From Siderastrea radians (taxonomy: Eukaryota; Cnidaria; Anthozoa; Scleractinia; Rhizangiidae): 64,000 nucleotides of DNA. The notes under the pieces are model-generated. The model saw only the letters and a program-made list of their open reading frames with translations. It ran no database searches and was not told where the DNA came from. The position numbers were made by a program, and so were the translations under genes. Below, piece by piece: positions 58,126 to 64,000 of the stretch (the first letter of the stretch is position 1; each line of letters begins with the position of its first letter). The stretch covers positions 17,393,201 to 17,457,200 of the forward strand of contig OZ024888.1 in the NCBI GenBank assembly GCA_964017195.1, read 5' to 3'.

Positions 58126-58149
58126 AACTCATGACTAATTTTCAGTGTA

Positions 58150-59114
58150 TTCAATTTTTTTTTTAAGTTTTCTTTTCTATTTAACCTTTGAATTGACTGA
58201 ACTTAAAATGTCATGAAAACTTTTTTTTCTGCCTAAGCATTTGAATATAAATGAACTTCAATGATAAAATGAAGGAATAGCAAATTTGGAATTTGTGATG
58301 TCAAGAGAAAAATATAGGTATTTTTCTAAATCTGTTATTTTTATTTTCATTCATTTGAAGACTACTGTGCTTTAAAGGGAAATTTTTTTCAACCATTCAA
58401 GCCCCAGCAATCAGCACCTCATTTTTCCATATAATTACACAATGAAGGTCATATGAATAAACAAATTGTTTTCCATTCAAACACAAATTGTCTCAATGTC
58501 TGAGGTTAACCATATTATCAAAATAAATGGATAATATGGAGGAGAATTTGTATGCTGACATCGGGGTTTAAATGAGTTTAAATTCAACTTGGCAAATATA
58601 ATCTAAGACAACTATTAACTGACAGCTCATACAGTTCACACATCAACAGACATTTTATTTTTTACAAACATACATGTAGGCTGTGAAAATACACAGTCAA
58701 TTGAATAAGTGTAACATGCCTTCTAGTCTGTAATGGATACAAATACATGTAAACTCTCCACTAGTTACTTTCATGAGTTTAAAATTCTCTGCCATAACTA
58801 ACATGGCCTTCATAAATAATTTGATTTTAAAGTTAATAACAGTAATAAAGCTGGAAGGGATAGACTTATCTAAGATTAAATGAATTTAATGGTACCACGT
58901 AAGAGACCTGAGCACTACATACTTTTAAGTTTTTCTAACCAAAATAAATACAATTTTCACACCTATAAAGCTAACCCACTTTTGAAAACTTAAGATTTAA
59001 TCCAGGATGAATACAACACATGTAGATCAACTATATGTTCACTATAACCAGCATCTGCATTAATACATTAAAATAAGAATGGCTTGCAGAACGTTTGTTA
59101 GTTAAAAGCAACTG
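58150..59114. other. AT-rich spacer between repeat cluster and transposase gene
   Basis: No frames with recognisable domains. If the CATGG repeats are a transposon end, this would be the 3' untranslated interior of the element. Confidence 0.4.
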
Positions 59115-62100
59115 TCATTTAAGAAGGCCATGCCCATGCATGTTTGGCATTCTGATGACAAATTTTAGACCTCCAGAGATTGAAACCAAAAATAGCTTTT
59201 CCTTGATTTCGCATACTGGTGTTACTACAATACTGTTGGTTTCAACAACTTTCAGTATGTGTTGACCTGCTTGTGGAAAAATGAAGCATTCAGGGTCAAG
59301 AGCAAGGAGGTGTGCTATGGCAAAAACAGCCTGAGACTTCTTACAGTAAATAAAATATTTCATAGCTATTATCTGACCCTTTTTGGTCAGTGCCACATAG
59401 CAAATTCTTTTTTTCATCCGTTTGTACTCCCTTGCATAAAGCTTTTCTGCCCCCAACTGGATTCTTAGTGCTTTACTAAGCTGAGTTACATCTTGCTCCC
59501 CAGTTACCTTTTTAATTTGTTCCAATTCTTCCCCTTGTAATTCAGGTACATCAACTATTGCTCCAGAGATGGTAAATCCTTGGCAGTTTTAGTGACTTTC
59601 TACTGCCTTGATGGCTTTATCAATTTTGAGATATAACCCTTAGAAGGACCATCTGGCATTGTTAACAAAAGTCCTTTTAACTGGAGTTGTGGATTGACAT
59701 GGCACAAAATTTGACGGGTGACATCCCCAGTACCGTGAACTGCCTGCAATAGAGCTGCATTCCAGTCTTCAAAACCAAAACAACTCCAAGCAAATAAAGG
59801 TCCCCACAGTCTGACATAAAAAGCTAAGTGGACTCCAACATTATGGACATTGAGCCCACAGCTCCCTTCCCCATAGAGACTTGAAAAGTCTTTGTAAAAG
59901 ATATTAAGTAATGTTTCTGCCCTTACTAAGTCACCCTCAGTTATGTTGTCCCCAAGAAGAAGGTGGATCCCTTCTGACAAACATGCAAAATGTTTCAGAT
60001 ACTTTGCAGGCAGGTACCCCAGCAAGCATGGAATTGCATAGTACAATAACCATGCTTGCAATTCTGTTGCTTTTAAGTGTGCAAAATGCTTTTCTAGATT
60101 TCTAGGTAACCTTTCAATGTAGTCGGGAGGCTTGATACCAGTCAAGCGCTTTGAAATGCTGTGTAAGTGGTTCCCAATAAAAAATGGTTGTTTACTTTGG
60201 GAAGGAGAGAACCACTTACTGAGGATTGTCTTGGTAACACCCATAAGTACCCCATGCATGTAATCTGGGACAATTCCAAGAACAATGTCAAACCATGGCA
60301 TTGATGATAGACCACTTATTCCAATGATACCTTTGTTTTTTTTTCTTTCTGTTGTTGCCTTTGGCCCAAGGTTATACTTAATGTCATCAGAGTCCCTAAG
60401 GGGAAACCTGTCCTTGGTTTCTCGGTAAGGATAACACCTAGAATGACCTTTCCCTTGTTTCACTGTTCTTCCTGGTTCTTCACATGTAGAGCACCCACTT
60501 TCCCCATTATGCATGGTCATATTTAAAATATAACCCTTAGCTTGGAGGTCAACTATCCCTGCAAATACACCCAGCTTAATTGTGATAATGCTACCTAGTA
60601 TGTTTACATCTATTCCCCTGTGGTACAAATGGCACATCTCTTCTCCAAAGGCATTCATATATTGCAAGAATGGTGGAGACCCCTTACCCTGCCAAATCCC
60701 AACCAATAACATGCTCTCCCTTGAAAAATGCTGTCTCAGTGGAATTTCATTGATTGCCAGAAAAATTGGCCACAGTTTAACATGGGTAGATTTGTACAGT
60801 GGAATACCATCTGTGTTAAACAGTCCACTGATGCAATTTTCATTTGCAAGAAATTGCCCATCCTCTAACAACTGACGATAATATTTACCATCAGTAATAT
60901 CTTGAAGAGTTGAACTGTCAGAAGTTTTGGCAGCCTTTGCTTTCTTTTTAGTAGACAAAATTTTCTCAAACAACCCATCCTGCTCCAATAGATATTTTAA
61001 CTGTAGTTTAATATCTGACAGTAAGAAAAACTGACGTGGTGATCGATTTGGCTTTGTCTGAGCTGTCAGACCTCCCCTGTACCTAAGACCTGAACAGTTA
61101 GGCATTTCACAAGAAAAAATGTCAGGATTCAAAGGGAAAACATTGTGGCAAATTAAACAGTAATGACGCACCTTATACTTTATGCTGTCTATTACTTGAT
61201 ATAATTCATCGCATTTCAAATCCCCTAATTCTGTAGAAACTGGGCAAATCACTTTCACGAGTCCTAGTAAATCGTTAACAGCAACACCAGTTAAATTGTG
61301 TCTTAAAAGGAATGCAATCATAGATAAAGACTGCAGCTGCAGTGTTGTAAATTTACATTCCTTCTCACTATTGCTCTCTAATTCCTCTTCCTCATTGCCA
61401 CTGTCAGAACCAAATTCACTACTTTCAGAATCACTAGAGGAAGAGTCAGACGAACTAATTTCAAATTCTACACCTGATTGTGAATCACTATCAGAATTAC
61501 TTTCTTCAACATCATTTATGTCCAACTTTTCATTTGCATCCCCACTTTCACAATAAATTTTGTTTTCAAGTTCTACCTCTGTCTCTCTTTCATTCTCAAG
61601 TGCCTCAGGTTTGAAATCCTCTTTCTCAAGCACATGCTCTTGATTTCCCTTCTTTTCATCTTCAGACAGCACTTCTAGGAAGTCAGACTCTTGAGTTGTC
61701 TCCTCTTCTTCATCTTCCGACAGCACTGCTAGGGAGCCTGAGTTCTTAGGGGCAGAGTTTGCAATTTCTCCTTGAGAACAGCTTTTTCCATAGGTGACCT
61801 TCCGGTACGATGTTCGTCTGGGCACTGGGACACTAGGATCACTTAGATAGCGCTTTTTCACCCTCTTCAAAGGACCTAACATAAATTATCACAACCAAAA
61901 ATACAAAACGGTTAAATTAACATAGCTCCATTTTCCCACAATTATCATAACTTTAGGCAAAATTTCTGCACAGTCCCAAATAGATTTATTTTGCATTCAA
62001 CCACTTTCATACTTCTTCTCATAAGCAAAGAGCAATCATGAATAGTGCTCGAATAAAAAAATTAATGCCTTTTTCAAAAAAAGGGCTATGCAGAAATTTT

Positions 62101-62533
62101 ACCCAACTTTACACTACTTTGACCCTTTAAGGACCTGTTGGCAATGAAAACCCACCTTAGCTATCACTATATATGTATGTGTCTATATAAATGAAGCATG
62201 CATGCATGCATGCTTTTTTTCTTTTTTCAGAGGTAGAAAAGATAAAGTTTACCAAAAGCATAAGCAAAGCATTCATCTGAGTCATTAATCGAAAAAAAAT
62301 ACATGAAATTGCTTTGGAAAATCCAGAAGATGGACAGTAAATTACTCACTTTTTTGGTGTGCAGTATGAAGATGTGTCAAGACACGTTGTTTTGAGGATA
62401 ATACTCTTAAGCATAATAGGCACTTGAACTTCTTATGCACAACCAAATCTACGGCATTTGGTCCTTGGCCTTTGTCAGGTTCAAAGACCTCTTTAAACAA
62501 AGCCTCTTTCGGTTGGTATTCTGATGTTTCCAT
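59115..62533 (-). CDS. Gene F: CACTA/EnSpm-type transposase with C2H2 exon
   Basis: Exon 1 (62533-62350, 184 nt) starts METSEYQPKEALFKEVFE and ends in a C2H2 finger (C-x2-C-x12-H-x4-H: FKCLLCLRVLSS...HLHTAH). A GT donor at 62349 joins in phase 1 to an acceptor before 61875. Exon 2 gives a ~758-residue frame: an acidic/Ser-rich stretch (about residues 100-180), a zinc-ribbon-like block (CLICH...CEMPNC), then transposase blocks NTDGIPLYKS, LWPIFLAINEIPLRQHF, CSTCEEPG, FDIVLGIVPDYMHGVLMG, IKPPDYIERLPR and CFGFEDWNAALLQAVHG. The D, D and E in these blocks fit the acidic triad of this family. The frame ends at 59600 by a frameshift. Homology resumes in another frame after a TAA (NCQGFTISGAI...) and runs to 59115 (EQIKKVTGEQDVTQLSK...). 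So the C-terminal ~160 codons are detached. No flanking CACT TIRs were confirmed, so an old transposon copy or a domesticated gene are both possible. Confidence 0.75.
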
Positions 62534-63318
62534 AGGATGTCACCAGTGACTCACTCGAAACAGACAGAAGAATGCAGGAACATGCAACATTCTCTCCTTT
62601 GATAGTTACACAAGAGAGCAATGTGCAAATGACAAATGACCACTGGATTCAACTACAGAGTATTTATAACTGGATAAAACAAAGCTAGCGCTAAGCACAA
62701 AGCTGAAACGTGCTTTGTCAAAAACACATTACCTTACGTAAATGGTCCTCGACAAATTTATCAATGAAATCTTGCTGTTTCAGTTTGTACGTAAACAAGA
62801 GTGAGCTATGAAATTTTACCCTAACTGAACATTACGTGAATAACGAAACAGCAGTCAATTACGTCAACAAGAATTCCATCATGTTCATTGAATGTTGCGA
62901 AAGTTTGCTATTTGTTAAAAGGGAACCCTTTACCTTTGAGGTAAGACAGTGAGCTACAGTATAGACGTAATTATATTATATCAAGGTTTATAGACCACTG
63001 CCATCTGGCATCTATCCCACTGAATCTCAGTTCATATTGCACACCTTTACTCACTTAAATAATACACAGAACACATGTAAATGCACTTATCTTTGAAACG
63101 TGCTTGTACACGAGCTTGATTTCATCATCCTGTAGACGACAAAATCCAAGCGTTTCATCTCTTGTTTCAACTGGGAAACTTTCATCCCTCTCATTTCAGC
63201 TGTCGTTTGAGACGCTTTGTAGCCTGGCCTTTCAGTAAGTCGATACAAATCGCGGGCTCAAGATAAGCGTAACGAATTCACTGTCGATCACTATCTGAAG
63301 TGGCGGGCGGCAGCACTT
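62534..63318. other. Upstream flank of gene F, no gene recognised
   Basis: No terminal inverted repeat or CATGG subterminal repeats that would close a CACTA element were recognised in this stretch. Confidence 0.4.
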
Positions 63319-63450
63319 TTCCACGGGTGGCGGGTGGCGGGTGACGGGTGGCGGGTGGCGGGTGACGGGTGGCGGGTGACGGGTGACGGGTGGCGGGTAG
63401 CGGGTGGCGGGTGGCGGGTGGCGGGTGACGGGTGACGGGTGGCGGGTGAA
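63319..63450. repeat. 7-bp minisatellite (GGGTGGC/GGGTGAC)n
   Basis: About 18 units of GGGTGGC with interspersed GGGTGAC. The minus-strand RHPPPVT and ATRHPSP frames are repeat shadows. The G-rich strand is a potential G-quadruplex former. Confidence 0.95.
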
Positions 63451-63455
63451 AATAA

Positions 63456-63551
63456 ATGAGACATCAAAAAGTTCAATTTCAATTTGAAATGTTATATTCA
63501 GAAATGAGACATCAAAAAGTTCAATTTCAATTTGAAATGTTATATTCAGAA
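63456..63551. repeat. 48-bp tandem duplication
   Basis: ATGAGACATCAAAAAGTTCA through TTATATTCAGAA occurs twice back to back with a period of 48 bp and no differences that I see. Confidence 0.9.
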
Positions 63552-63596
63552 ATTGGCCTACAAAATATAAAGTTGCCAGATAAATGACAAAAACTG

Positions 63597-64000
63597 TCGT
63601 GATGGACCGATCAAATATTATCACAAAAATAAATCATTAAGTATTCAGATAGCGGCGATGCAAGCCGTGTCCTTTCAACAAAACTTCTGATATATGTATA
63701 TTGCTACATCAATATTCGCAAAAACTATGGACCGATCAAATATTATCACAATATCAAGTGAAATTAAATTACAAAAACTATAAATCAAAAAGTATTCACA
63801 TATCAAGAGGCGATGCAAGCCGTGTCCTTTCAACAAAGCGCCTGCTATAGGTATATTGCTACATCAATATTCACAAAAACTATGGACCGATTAAATATTA
63901 TCACAATATCAAGTGGAATTAAATTACAAAACTTTAAATCATTAAGTATTCATATATCAAGCGGCGATGCAAGCCGTGTCCTTTCAACAAAACGTCTGAT
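63597..64000. repeat. ~155-bp satellite, at least 2.6 units, running off the window
   Basis: CAAGCCGTGTCCTTTCAACA recurs at 63661, 63816 and 63970 (spacing 155 and 154 bp). Other shared blocks are ATTGCTACATCAATATTC and TATGGACCGAT(C/T)AAATATTATC. Units differ by a few percent. The array continues beyond the right edge. Confidence 0.93.

Noticed and set aside
61296..61556. Plus-strand Ser-rich frame
   Set aside because: Antisense of the acidic Ser-rich region of the transposase gene F.
63232..63624. Minus-strand RHPPPVT repeat protein
   Set aside because: Produced by the 7-bp GGGTGGC minisatellite and the 48-bp duplication.

Overview
This is animal genomic DNA, most likely from a cnidarian and probably a scleractinian coral. 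It is AT-rich, has long GT-AG introns, and is crowded with transposon remnants and microsatellites. Its recognisable genes use cnidarian-style extracellular modules: PAN/apple, EGF, calcium-binding EGF, collagen, Ig, fibrinogen-like and C-type lectin domains. No prokaryotic features, rRNA genes, CRISPR arrays or operons are seen. The species assignment is inference from gene style only.

Layout. 1-13.5 kb is gene-poor and repetitive. It holds a dispersed repeat, an inverted pair of Penelope-like (PLE) reverse transcriptase fragments, a hammerhead-like motif, a 2.2 kb element with ~200 bp inverted ends, and a 1.3 kb minisatellite. Gene A (minus, 16.37-13.58 kb) encodes a signal segment, PAN, EGF, EGF and cbEGF. 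Gene D (plus, 18.34-22.82 kb) is a FREP-like type II membrane protein: collagen, three Ig domains and a fibrinogen domain, with two frame-breaking lesions. Gene C (minus, 29.80-23.85 kb) is a complete seven-exon model of 376 aa: signal, PAN, EGF, fibrinogen-like N-lobe and a distinctive C-terminal domain. Gene B (plus, 33.73-45.04 kb) is a paralogue combining the gene A and gene C layouts. It is a pseudogene with stops, frameshifts and insertions of SINEs, PLE-type sequence and a LINE. 45-50 kb is mostly intergenic, with a short TIR element and a 9-bp minisatellite; a decayed PLE lies at 50.3-51.1 kb. Gene E (minus, ~57.7-51.4 kb) encodes PAN, EGF and a C-type lectin domain, with a 1.85 kb near-perfect palindrome in one intron. 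Gene F (minus, 62.5-59.1 kb) is a CACTA/EnSpm-type transposase with a C2H2 exon. The right edge is satellite DNA.

How the genes relate. Genes A, B and E share the same cassette: a phase-1-in/phase-0-out PAN exon of 254-257 nt followed by a phase-0-in/phase-1-out EGF exon of exactly 115 nt. The cassette is joined to different C-terminal recognition modules (cbEGF, fibrinogen-like, C-type lectin). Gene C carries a related cassette (276 and 118 nt). Together with the FREP-like gene D this looks like a local cluster of secreted or membrane-bound lectin/adhesion genes diversified by duplication and exon shuffling, with several members decaying. A role in innate recognition or in the skeletal/extracellular matrix is inference.
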